Of a stretch of 64,000 nt of DNA, positions 1-9,474 are shown one piece after another. The position numbers and the translations under genes are program-made. Each line of letters opens with the position of its first letter. The stretch's first letter is position 1. Origin of the DNA: Antedon mediterranea (taxonomy: Eukaryota; Echinodermata; Crinoidea; Comatulida; Antedonidae); NCBI RefSeq assembly GCF_964355755.1, contig NC_092670.1:8369201-8433200 (forward strand), read 5' to 3'. Below the pieces are notes generated by a model that did no database searches, was not told the DNA's origin, and was given only the letters and a program-made list of their open reading frames with translations.

Positions 1-26
1 TTAAACTATCTTATTTGTGATCTTAT

Positions 27-290
27 TTGTGTTCGAGTAGAGAGGCTATAAACTCAGGGGAGGAAAATGTAGTATCCTCCCTTTTCACCAAGATAAAAAG
101 GATGAAATGAAAAAAGAGGAATGCAAAAGTTTGAAAGTTAGATATTTAGAATGATAGCATGCAATGATATATTTAATGAAAACCGTAAAGTTAGAGTCCA
201 TACACTGTGCAAGTCCAAGATGCGATTTTGGCTCTGTGCGTATGTGAGACGCTTCATACCCGATGTCACCATGGTACAACTACTACTAAC
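27..290. repeat. Dispersed repeat, copy 1 of 2
   Basis: This stretch is closely similar to 29757-30003 in the same orientation. Both begin near GTAGAGAGGCTATAAACTC, carry a CTCCCTTTTCACCAAGA block and end at GAGACGCTTCATACCCG. The copies differ by scattered substitutions and small indels. No convincing coding capacity is seen; the short open frames on either strand do not agree between the copies. It is probably part of an unidentified interspersed element. Confidence 0.75.
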
Positions 291-780
291 AATTTGTATT
301 TACGATATAAAATACTGCAAATATAGAAAAATATATACATTGCTTAAGCTTAACGCACTCTATCTAACTTGCTCTAACTATGGTAACGAAAATAGCAAAA
401 CAAAATAACTAACGTCTATAATTTGCGATTTTTTTTTCTGTTTGTACGTACGTTTGTTGATATGAATGAAATTTTCGAAATAAATGAAATTAATTGAAAT
501 AGTCATTTTTGACTGAGGGATGCCTGATTGAGCTGAGGTCGCTGCTTAACAAGCATGGTAACTTGAAGTTGGTAAAGATCTGTGTTGCCACATTCTAATA
601 TCGTAGTATAAAGTAGTATTGTTATTCACCTTGCTGAGAAAAAATGTAATTTAATTCATTAAATTTCAAAAGACACACAAGCAAGAAATGTAGGATAGAA
701 GTAGTAGTGCCAATTAAGGTCATATAGAATAGACCTTTAAAACACCTCCTTCCCAATTAGGCCTACATTTACACAATAAA
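291..780. other. Non-coding AT-rich stretch
   Basis: No gene, repeat unit or RNA structure could be recognised here. It separates the dispersed repeat on the left from the SINE on the right. Confidence 0.5.
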
Positions 781-1190
781 AAAATGCATTTTAGTCGCGT
801 GCAACTATGTCGATCGGTTGGTTGGTCGGTCGGTCGGTCGGTTGGTTGGTAAACACTACTTGGGCACGCGACTGCAGCCATGGGTTCGAGCCTGTCTGTA
901 CCATACAAACTGTATTCTTAGGCAAGATGCTTTACTCGTATTGCCTCGTCCTTCGGATGGAACGTAAAGCCGTTGGTCCCATGTTTATAGTGCACGTTAA
1001 CGAACTTGGTACACTATTCGCAAAGAGTAGTGGATCGTCTCCCGGTGTGCTGAACTGGTAGGCGCTGCACTACTGGGTCCGTGGAGGGCCTACTCCGAAT
1101 TTCCTCAGTTTCCAGTTAAACTTGAGGAAAACTACAGGTTCATTATTTATTGCTTTATTGAAGTAGATTGCTTAGTTATTACTCAGTAGG
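780..1190 (+). mobile_element. tRNA-derived SINE with expanded GGTC/GGTT head
   Basis: The element starts near TTTTAGTCGCGTGC, runs through a (GGTC/GGTT)n tract (about 812-850), then reads GCACGCGACTGCAGCCAT followed by GGTTCGAGCCT, a good match to the RNA polymerase III B box of tRNA-derived SINEs. The body that follows (GGCAAGATGCTTTACTCGT, then CCTTCGGATGGAACGTAAAG) resembles conserved SINE core domains known from many invertebrates. The GGTC tract lies where a tRNA A box (TAGCTCAGTCGGTT-like) would be, so it may be an expanded A-box region. That last point is inference. Confidence 0.65.
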
Positions 1191-1404
1191 CCGCGGTTAC
1201 GGAGTTACCGAGTAGTTTATTTGTTTTATTTATATATTTTATTTATTAAGCTTCAAAAGACAAATTAGAAAGGAGAATGTATGTATAGAATTATAGACAT
1301 ATGACGCATATAACGATCGACGATATCAAGATAAACGTACATTTTTCTTACATAAAACAAAAGAAATTTTCATTCTAGAACCATAGATAACCATTTTTTT
1401 TAAA
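1191..1404. other. Unique flank left of block A
   Basis: AT-rich sequence between the SINE and the left edge of block A. It has no counterpart left of block B and helps to place the breakpoint at about 1405. Confidence 0.5.
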
Positions 1405-2019
1405 GCAATAAGAACAATAAAATCGTTGATCGCGTGAGAATATTATTGAGCTGTTTTTTGTTTTTTTTTTGCTATTTTGAAATTTCCTGTCACTTTAAGG
1501 ACCCTAATAGAATGATGAATTGGGTCGTCCTAAATATATTTTGATTTTTTCTAAAGCCTACATATCATTACAATTTTGTTTTGGCCTATTAAATATTAGT
1601 GCGTTGTGTTCCTTATCAGTTTATCCGTGGTGCTTAATTAACCATGCAGGGCGTATATACCATTGGGATGTAAGTTTTAATAAAATGAGATACACAAAAT
1701 GACTAAAGGAAATACTATTATTAATAGCAGTAATAGTAGTATTAATACTACTATTATTTCTTATATAACTTTATACATCTCTATGCAGTTACTAACATTG
1801 AATTAATGTTATGTGTATTTTCAGCATTTAAAATAATGATAAAGTTAAAACTATAAATTAGTTATAATGTTTCATTCTGTTTCTTAGTCACGGCTTGTAA
1901 CAATATTTTCTGTGCCAGCGACTATTAATTGGTTTGATTGTATTTTGGTTTCCATTGATTTTGTTACCCTCATTTTTAAAATCTTTTGTTTAATTAAATT
2001 CTTGACTACGTGACGTGGA

Positions 2020-2204
2020 TTTTCAATAGTCTCGGCCAATCAAAGTACAGTAGGCCAACTATTAAGCGACGAGATGTCTTCGTCCGTCATTATTTCCGCC
2101 TGGTCTGAGTGGATGAAGGCCACTGCTACTTTATTTGTTCATTGTTATTATTTTGTATGCAGGCAGCGAAAGAAGTGGACAAAAAGGCCGGGAACTGTAT
2201 CATG
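2020..2204 (+). promoter_or_regulatory. ZNF-1 promoter module a and non-coding exon
   Basis: The motif TAGTCTCGGCCAATCAAAG (about 2027-2045) holds a CCAAT box. About 120 bp downstream lies GGCAGCGAAAGAAGTGGAC and then a strong splice donor, CATG|GTAAGT, with the exon ending at 2204. The same order of motifs is present at 7691-7794 and 47605-47735, and in block B at 54523-54727. The exon has no long open frame and is probably 5' untranslated sequence. Promoter function is inferred from motif order and position. Confidence 0.55.
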
Positions 2205-2535
2205 GTAAGTACAACCACAACTTAATTGTTTTATGTATTTTTTCCCATTCACAATGTGTACAATTTAGTGCGGTTTGTTTTACACGTTTACACATGGAGT
2301 GTACTCCATGGTTTACGATGGTTTTCGTAACTAACTCCAAATAGTGAGAGGGAAGTCATGATTCAACGTATAAATAATTATAACTCCAGGATTTAATAAT
2401 TATCTAGCCAACCAGCTTGTCAACATTACACAAACAAAAATGGTATATTCAACAACAAACATTTTTGCTTTCATTAAAATTGTAATGTAATTATCAATAA
2501 TGGCCTTGGGTTGTTATCAAACTGCACTTTTAAAG

Positions 2536-2710
2536 TTATTGGTTGGTCAATTATTTGCCTATAGTCTCGACCAATCAAATTTAAGTACAGCATAATCTAA
2601 TTATAGGTGTTTTTTCTTTGTTAGAATATCCTTGGATAAAACTGTTGTTTGCTAAGTTTTAAGCAGGAAGTGAAACAATGGCAATCACTGAGAAGACGGC
2701 AGTGGTATAG
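2536..2710 (+). promoter_or_regulatory. ZNF-1 promoter module b and second 5' exon
   Basis: ATAGTCTCGACCAATCAAAT (2561-2580) repeats the CCAAT motif of module a, and just upstream TTGGTTGGTCAATTA supplies an inverted CCAAT. The exon AGCAGGAAGTGAAACAATGG ends at 2710 with TAG|GTAAGT. It holds a mini-ORF reading MAITEKTAVV. In block B (exon ending at 55251) three bases are missing near its end and the mini-ORF reads MAITEKTAV. Two promoter modules upstream of one coding exon suggest alternative first exons. Confidence 0.5.
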
Positions 2711-3280
2711 GTAAGTACCAGGATTTTGTTGTGTATTTTTGTTTATGCAATTGCACTAAACAGTAACTTGTGTACATTTTAGTGTAGTAAGTTGTGGATT
2801 CCGTAAGTTGTTTAAAAATGTTTTTAAATATACATTTATTACTTTAATTCTTCCATACTTTACGATCTTTTATATATATATTTATCGGTATATCTTTATT
2901 CAAATAACACAAACAGCCAATGGCTGAAACCGTAGTCGTACAATATTAAAAACAATCATGATAAAAAAAGGTAAAAAAAAACATTTAAAAAAGCCGGTAC
3001 TAGGCTCCTTCAAGCCTAAAGTAATCGATCGATCCAAACCCACAAGTTTTTTGTTGAACAGTGCATGTTTATTCAATGTTATTGCCTACTTTACTACTCC
3101 CTTATTCAGTACAGTACATGCCACGCTGTACCTTAGGTACATTTTATTTATATTTATTGGATTTTTTAAATTTACAGTAGGCCTATAATTATGAAGAAAT
3201 GTCATCGCAATTAGGACGAACTCAACAGCAACATTAACTTTTAAAAATCATTAAAAAAAGATTTTTTATTGAACATCAGC
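2711..3280 (+). other. Probable intron and 5' leader of ZNF-1
   Basis: AT-rich sequence between the second donor and the coding exon. A polypyrimidine tract ending in TTTACAG at about 3178 is the likely acceptor. The exon then reads into a mini-ORF (MKKCHRN, from 3191) before the zinc-finger ATG at 3281. The same arrangement holds in block B, where the acceptor has gained a second ACAG. Confidence 0.45.
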
Positions 3281-5362
3281 ATGGAGTTCAAATGTGAACA
3301 CTGTGGAGATAAATTTGAGTTAAGTGATTTGAAGGAGCATTTAGGAATACATGTCCGTTTTAAAGAGTTAAAATGTGAAAACACAAACGATGTTGAACCA
3401 CAAGATGAGACACCCTATGAGAAAGAAGGTGAGAATTTTGAAATAAACACTGCCATAGAAACTTCATATAAATGTGAACACTGTGAGAAGCAATTTGAAC
3501 AAAAAGAAGATTTGAAACAACATTTGCAAATACACAGAGAAGAGAAACCATATGAATGTGAACAATGTAATAAAAGATTTAAACAGAATGCGAATTTCAA
3601 AAAACATTTGAGAATTCACACAGGAGAAACACCATATGAATGTGAACATTGTAGGAAGAAATTTAAAGAAAGGGGGAATTTGAATAAACATTTGAGAGTA
3701 CACACAGGAGAGAAACCATATGAATGTGAACATTGTGGAAAGAAATTTAGCTGCAGTCAGAATTTGAAAAAACATTTGAGAGTACACACAGGAGAAACAC
3801 CATATGAATGTGAACATTGTGGGAAGAAATTTGCACAAAGCGGGGAAATGAAAGTTCATGTCAGAATTCACACAGGAGAAAAACCATATGAATGTGAACA
3901 ATGTGGGAAGAAATTCGGAGCTAGTGGTTCTTTAAAAAAACATCTGAGAGTACATAGTGGAGAAAAACCATTTGAATGTAAATATTGTTCAAAGAAATTT
4001 AGCTCAAAAAAATATTTAATAGTACACACACGGTTACACACAGGAGAGCAACTATATGAATGTGAATATTGTGGGAAGAAAATTAACAATAAAGACAACT
4101 GGAGAAAACATGTGATGCTACACACAGGAGAGAGACCATATGAATGTGAGCATTGTGGAAAGAAATTTAGAGGTAATAGAAATTTAAAATTACATTTAAA
4201 AATTCACACTGGAGAGAAACCATTTGAATGTGAATATTGTGGGAAGAAATTTAACGATAAAGGACAATGGAAAAAACATGTGATGCTACACACAGGAGAG
4301 AGACCATATGGATGTGAGCATTGTGGAAAGAAATTTAGAGGCAATAAAAATTTAAAGTTGCATTTGAGAATTCACACTGGAGAGAAACCATTTGAATGTG
4401 AACATTGTGGTAAGAAATTCCAATATCGGGAGACCTTCAAAAAACACTTGAGAATACACACAGGAGAAACACCTTATGAATGTGAACATTGTGGGATGAA
4501 ATTTAAAGGAGGAAATCAATTGGGAATACATTTGAGAATTCACAATACAATAGCGCCACCATCTCATAATTTGGAACAGAACAAAGGTAATGTAAATGTA
4601 AAATCACCGTTGAAAATACTCAGAGCGACACCATCTGGATCTTATGGATGTGAACAAAAATGTATAAATAATTTTATAACACACAAGAGAGAGACAGAAT
4701 CTAAATGTGAACATTGTGGAATAAAATTCGAAACTATTGAATATTTAAAATCGCATTTGAGAATACACATAAAAAAGGAAATACCGTCTTATGAATGTGA
4801 ACAGAAATGTATAACTAATTTTATAACATACAAGAAGGAGACACCATATGAAATGGATTGGAAAGAAGAGACACCATATGGAATGGAACATAAAAGAGAG
4901 ACACCATATGGAAAGAAACATAAAGAGAAGACACCATATGGAATGGAACATAAAGAAAATAGTACACCACATGAAATAAAACATAAAGGAGATATACCAT
5001 ATGAAATGGAACATAAAGGAGATACACCATATGAAATGGAACATAAAGGAGATATACCATATGAAATGGAACATAAAGGAGAGACACCATATGAAATGGA
5101 AAATAAAGGAGATATACCATATGAAATGGAATATAAAGGAGATATACCATATGAAATGGAACATAAAGGAGAGACACCATATGAAATGGAATATAAAGGA
5201 GAGATACCATATGAATTTGGACATACAGGAGACACATCATATGGAATGGAACATTTAATACACAGAACACAGATACCATATGAAATGGAACAATTAATAG
5301 GCATAGGCCTACACACAGGAGAAACACCATATGAGATGGGAACATTGTGGGATCGAATTTAA
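3281..5362 (+). CDS. ZNF-1, C2H2 zinc-finger protein with linker-repeat tail
   Basis: Probable nuclear DNA-binding protein of 693 residues. The first ATG ([12 protein letters not shown]) is at 3281; an open frame four codons upstream starts only at TTG, so I chose the ATG. Order: an atypical N-terminal finger (C-x2-C-x11-H-x3-H, residues about 5-20), an acidic spacer, 13 consecutive canonical fingers (about 65-425) with TGEKP/TGETP linkers, a degenerate spacer, one isolated finger (about 475-497), then 16 short repeats of the type [10 protein letters not shown] to the C terminus. The repeats derive from the linker [10 protein letters not shown] with Cys mostly replaced by Met, so the last ~170 residues cannot form fingers. 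No KRAB, BTB or SCAN domain is seen. Fingers 3-4 match ZNF-2' rather than the direct counterpart ZNF-1', suggesting gene conversion. Confidence 0.9.
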   Translation: MEFKCEHCGDKFELSDLKEHLGIHVRFKELKCENTNDVEPQDETPYEKEGENFEINTAIETSYKCEHCEKQFEQKEDLKQHLQIHREEKPYECEQCNKRFKQNANFKKHLRIHTGETPYECEHCRKKFKERGNLNKHLRVHTGEKPYECEHCGKKFSCSQNLKKHLRVHTGETPYECEHCGKKFAQSGEMKVHVRIHTGEKPYECEQCGKKFGASGSLKKHLRVHSGEKPFECKYCSKKFSSKKYLIVHTRLHTGEQLYECEYCGKKINNKDNWRKHVMLHTGERPYECEHCGKKFRGNRNLKLHLKIHTGEKPFECEYCGKKFNDKGQWKKHVMLHTGERPYGCEHCGKKFRGNKNLKLHLRIHTGEKPFECEHCGKKFQYRETFKKHLRIHTGETPYECEHCGMKFKGGNQLGIHLRIHNTIAPPSHNLEQNKGNVNVKSPLKILRATPSGSYGCEQKCINNFITHKRETESKCEHCGIKFETIEYLKSHLRIHIKKEIPSYECEQKCITNFITYKKETPYEMDWKEETPYGMEHKRETPYGKKHKEKTPYGMEHKENSTPHEIKHKGDIPYEMEHKGDTPYEMEHKGDIPYEMEHKGETPYEMENKGDIPYEMEYKGDIPYEMEHKGETPYEMEYKGEIPYEFGHTGDTSYGMEHLIHRTQIPYEMEQLIGIGLHTGETPYEMGTLWDRI
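4838..5240 (+). repeat. 30-bp coding minisatellite in the ZNF-1 tail
   Basis: In-frame units of about 30 bp built around ACACCATATGAAATGGAACA and encoding a decapeptide of type (E/D)(T/I)PYEMEHKG. The early units still vary (PYGKKH, PHEIKH) while the central ones are nearly uniform. ZNF-1 has two more units than ZNF-1' (57385-57730), which accounts exactly for the 20-residue length difference between the proteins. The array has therefore changed in whole units without breaking the frame. Confidence 0.9.
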
Positions 5363-5629
5363 CCAGAATGACAATTACATTATACTATTAATTTAACAAT
5401 ATCAAGTTTACTAGGGGGCCATATAAAGTTTATCCTTCTGCCGTAACTACACTTAGGCCTACTTGTAGGATGGATCGAGAAGAGAGTGTAATGTTTATTG
5501 CAGTGACTATCTCAAATAACCTCATCCGTTCAGTAGTATAACCTTTGACCTGATCCTTAATTTTACTGTAAATATATTTAGAGGAATTCATTGGTTAGAT
5601 AATGTTTAAACTATAAGTTACTAATACTG

Positions 5630-5858
5630 TAAAGATGTATTGTCCCCCAAACCGGTTAAAATCAATCAAAAACACATTGTCTTCCAGACAATTTGACAAT
5701 TGTCTGCTTTAGTTTACAGTTTTTTTTACGTTAATATTTTTTTTCAGATCCAATTTGTGGTGAATAGTGAAGTGAATAACTATTATGTAACATTAAAATG
5801 GCATATTAAACAAAACATTTAACAAAATTATTTTTTTCAGATTCAAAATATACCTTTA
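5630..5858. mobile_element. MITE with AAAGATGTATTGTCCCCC terminus
   Basis: The left end AAAGATGTATTGTCCCCC is shared with 19980 and 23471, and the right end is a degraded version ending CCTTTAA. The interior shares the subterminal hairpin TGTCTTCCAGACAA with 25737-25790 and the phrase GTGAATAACTATTATGTAACA. The element is also in block B (58128-58350), so it predates the duplication. The terminal motif and TTAA context match a family with TTAA target sites (piggyBac- or Kolobok-like, by inference). Confidence 0.6.
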
Positions 5859-6020
5859 AACAATTAATTAATTTGTGCAGACATATGTCTTTTTTTTTCG
5901 TTTATAAACAATTAGCGTCATTATTACAGGGTACAGATGATGGTTGAAGTTAAACATGTTTGACATTAAATCTTTCGTTTTTTTGATTATTTGTTTTTGT
6001 CTTTTTGTTTCAATTTAAAA

Positions 6021-6130
6021 CAAGGCCATATAGATGGCTGCAGTCGCGTGCTCAAGTTAGTGTTTTTGACCAACCGACCGACCAACCGACGGACCGACAT
6101 AGTGAGTTGTAAAGTCGCGCTGCACGCGAC
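6021..6130 (-). mobile_element. Short GTCGCGTG/GGTC-repeat element
   Basis: Reads CAAGGCC...GCAGTCGCGTGCTCAAG, a (GACC/AACC)n tract, GACATAGTGAGTT and ends GCACGCGAC|TAA. On the minus strand it resembles the head of the SINE at 780 (GCACGCGACTGCAGCCAT is shared) but lacks the B box. A counterpart lies at 58509-58621 in block B, so this copy predates the duplication. Confidence 0.6.
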
Positions 6131-6326
6131 TAAAAACTTCAATTCCTGTTTTACTACGGAGGTTGGAGAAAACGTTTGAAAATGTATTCGTACGTTCATG
6201 AAAAGCGGAATAATATCTAATTTTTTCAACATAATTGCAAAACGTTCAGCGTACATTCGAACACTGTAGCCTACCTTTTAAAATTATTATAACAATTGGT
6301 AACGTATCAAAAGTCAACCACTAAAG

Positions 6327-6503
6327 CTTGGTTCCCACTAGAACGTAACGCAAGGACGTAAACGCAACGCAAGCGTTTTAACCAATGACAAGCGAAGTTA
6401 TAGACAGTTAGCAATCACAAGCGAATAAGCCATCGCTTGTGATTGGTCAATTCACTTGCGTTGCGTTACGTCCTTGCGTTGCGTCGCTAGTGGGAACCAC
6501 GCT
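6327..6503. mobile_element. 177-bp MITE present in A, absent in B
   Basis: Terminal inverted repeats CTTGGTTCCCACTAG and CTAGTGGGAACCACGC surround a core with ACGCAACGCAAG and its inverse. It is flanked by TAAAG (6322-6326 and 6504-6508). Block B has the empty site, with one TAAAG at 58812-58816 and otherwise matching flanks. That shows a 5-bp target duplication and insertion into A only (or clean loss from B). No coding capacity; superfamily not assigned. Confidence 0.85.
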
Positions 6504-6508
6504 TAAAG

Positions 6509-7680
6509 TAAAAACAGTACTTGTGTGTGTGTCTATTTTCTATTATTTGTTTCTTCTGTTGGATATTAATGGTGCTAAATCTTTTACATGAACGGAAGAT
6601 GGAATCGTATTAATAGTAATAAAAGAGTATGCAAATTATGATGAATACTTTCGTTTGTCCCTTTTATTCAGATAATATTAGAACTAAATATATGATTTCC
6701 TTTAATTCAAATAACACAAATTGAAATATAAGTATCGTTGTCTGCTACAAATACTAATCTAGTGTTGTTTTAATTTAGACTTTCTAAAAGGAAAGCATGA
6801 TGGTCAAATGAACAATGTGTAAGTTTATTTGTAGTTATTTGAATTACTGAAACAAATTGTAATACAGTAATTCGTATTAAAAATATATAATTTGCTATTT
6901 ACCACTTTCAGCTGAATATGCCTCACTTTAGTCAAATGAACAATGTGTAAGTTTATTTGTAGTTATTTGAATTACTGAAACAAATTGTAATACTTCTTCT
7001 CCTCTAGACTTCTGGTCATTTATACAGCACATTGGCCAGAGGCCCGAAGTACATATTATTATATTATTTACAAAAATTAGATGCAGAAAGAAATATTTCT
7101 TTTTTTAATGCACAAAAAAATGTATTTAGACATATTTCCCATTAAAGTGATATTCTGGAAGACATTAAAATAATGAAATTACTTTCAGAAGGGAAATTAT
7201 AAAACGAAACTGTTAATAACTCATGACGTAACTTATTTAGAATGGACAAATTAACAGAAAGTGATATTCATCATCTATGTTATTGCTATGACATAATTTA
7301 TATATTCTATAGTAATTCGTATTAAAAATACATAATTTGCTTTTTACCACTTTCAGCTGAATATGCCTTACTTTTTATTGAGGGTAAGTGTTCAATTAAA
7401 ACAGATCAGATGATAATTTAAAAGTTATATTGTTCTGTTTCAAAACAAATTGACTTAATATATAATAGTCAATTAACACAACCTTTACAATTATACACAA
7501 ATATTTTTTTGAAAATGTAGAATTTCAAAAGTATTATAAAGGCGTGTATCCTACTGTATTATGCAATTTCTATTGTAGTGTTCAATCAAGTCCACCCCAA
7601 TTTCATCGCCACGCCACTCTAACAATTGTTTTATGTTATTGTCCCGGTGGGTGCATTACAATCAATTAGTAAAATAATCT
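6509..7680. other. Non-coding spacer upstream of ZNF-2
   Basis: No gene seen. The phrase GTCAAATGAACAATGTGTAAG occurs twice (6805 and 6934), each copy followed by the same ~60 bp, indicating a local duplication also present in B. TTTACCACTTTCAGCTGAATATGCC likewise occurs twice (about 6899 and 7344). Confidence 0.5.
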
Positions 7681-7794
7681 CATTTGCATATACAGTCTCA
7701 GCCAATTACGTGTCCTGCCGGTCTTGCTGAAGACTTCTTTTCCCATTCCATTAATAGGCAGCAAGTGGACGACTGATGAGAGACGATAATTAGG
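7681..7794 (+). promoter_or_regulatory. ZNF-2 promoter module and 5' exon
   Basis: ATTTGCAT (octamer-like, 7682-7689) is followed by ACAGTCTCAGCCAATTACG (CCAAT box), then GGCAGCAAGTGGACGACTGA and the donor TTAG|GTAGGT at about 7794, which runs into a (GGTA)n microsatellite. The layout matches the modules of ZNF-1 and ZNF-4, and block B has the same at 60240-60365. The short exon carries no long frame and is probably untranslated. Confidence 0.55.
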
Positions 7795-8190
7795 TAGGTA
7801 GGTAGGTAGGTAGGGTTGCCACAACTAAGTTTAAACTTTTATACATTAATTGTTGCCCTTCCAAGTTTTTACGAATTGTTGTGTTTGCCTAAATTGTCTA
7901 TACTCTACACCCATTTCTGTTGTTTTCTTTTTCTCCTTACTTTTTGAAAAGTTTACTTGTGTTCAACATTCTAAATACTATTAGCAGCATAAACATTGAG
8001 GTACTGAATTGAGGGACTGTGTATTAGCAAAGGAAAAGAGGAGTTTTTTTATGATTCGTACACATTTAAATATTTTAGATGTATTCACTATTTCTTTCAA
8101 TTGAGGCAATCACGGTGTATAATGTTACATGTATGTATTTGGACCATGTATCTTACGACGATACGAGAACTACAGTACTGTATAGATTAA

Positions 8191-9004
8191 CAAGGCCAAC
8201 AGCCATTAAGTCGCGTGCTACAATGCATAGTGATACCGGACCGACAGACAAACAGACCGACAGACAGACAGACCGACAGACAGACAGACCGACAGACAGA
8301 CGGACCGACCGACATAGTGAACTATACTGACCGAAATTACTGAACATGTTTAAAAATGTTGAAATGTTTAAAAACATTTATATTTTTTTAATTTACACGT
8401 GCGTAGCCTGTCACTTTTGACGTGCTCGTATAACGTAATTTCGAGTTGAAAAGTAAGTCAAGAAAACAGAAATCGGGCAAAAAGAGTGCGCAATAACATT
8501 TAACGCGCAGTGCGCGCGCAAAAATCTGCGCACTCATGGCAATTTTGTAAACGCTTAAAATTGCCTGAAACGTACTCTTATTTCATCGAAAATAAATTTT
8601 GAAAATTTTAGGCGCGCGTACGCATGCGTTACATGCGCTACGCACGTAATTGTATTGCCATATGATGATTTATGCCCTGAAATTTATGAGTACCAAATTT
8701 TATTTAATTGTGATTCATGGTTGTTAAGATATGATTACAAACGTGATTTCGTTAAATCGTGCGTAGACCGCGTAATTTTTTATTGCGCACCGTGAAATCA
8801 TAACCACATCGATTCCTGGCCATAAGGAATATTCTGTGAAAAATTGATTTAGCTAAATTAAACTGATATCAAGATAAGGTCATAAAGCGATAAAACGCAT
8901 AGTGATACCGGACCGACAGACAGACAGACCGACAGACCGACAGACAGACAGACAGACAGACCGACCGACCGACATAGTGAACTATAGAGTCGCTTCCACG
9001 CGAC
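8191..9004 (-). mobile_element. 814-bp GTCGCGTG element with two GACA/GACC arrays; empty site in B
   Basis: Begins CAAGGCCAACAGCCAT and ends CCACGCGAC, flanked by TAA (8188-8190 and 9005-9007). Block B has a single TAA at 60754-60756 with matching flanks, so the insertion site and 3-bp target duplication are seen directly. Inside are two (GACA/GACC)n arrays (about 8239-8312 and 8912-8972), each bounded by ATAGTGATACCGGACC and GACATAGTGAACTATA, with a ~550-bp core rich in GCGC between them. A TAA/TTA target site is typical of PIF/Harbinger-like elements, but the ends are not clear inverted repeats, so class is undecided. No ORF. Confidence 0.8.
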
Positions 9005-9474
9005 TAAAAACAGGTTTTCCGATTCCCTATACATTTTCAGTTTAAATATAAATTATTCCAATTTTTAAATAAAAGCGGAAACAGAAGGCAGGATATAACA
9101 GTTGTAAAATGAAGTGAAGTGTCCAATATTTTACATTAAAATTGAGTGGTGTGGGGATTCCCCTTCCTTCTGGATCCATGACGTGAAAAGTTACCCACTG
9201 CGTCCGTTCTTCGATTCTTTCTGCACAGCTTTACCTCAGGCGACTGGTGGATGTTGTTACATCTCCCTGGTTAAATATACTAATGGGAACTTTTCCACTT
9301 TGATCCACGTGTACCAGTACGTGTACTGAAAAATACAGGGTTTATTATTTCCATTCTTTTTATATTCTTTTTCTTTCAAATTTTTATTTAGATATATGTG
9401 GAGAACGACGATTGAAATTTGACTTTATTGATAAACAAAAACTAATTGATCAAGTAAAAAAGAGGAAAACCAAC

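Noticed and set aside
3269-3280. Start of ZNF-1 at the upstream TTG
   Set aside because: Animal genes rarely start at TTG; an ATG four codons downstream opens directly into the conserved N-terminal finger.
4745-5345. Minus-strand frames of 159-175 codons over the ZNF-1 tail
   Set aside because: Shadows of the 30-bp coding repeat, with no independent features.
8079-8377. Open frames with TDKQTDRQTDRP-like or CRSVCLSV-like repeats
   Set aside because: Translation of a GACA/GACC microsatellite inside a mobile element.
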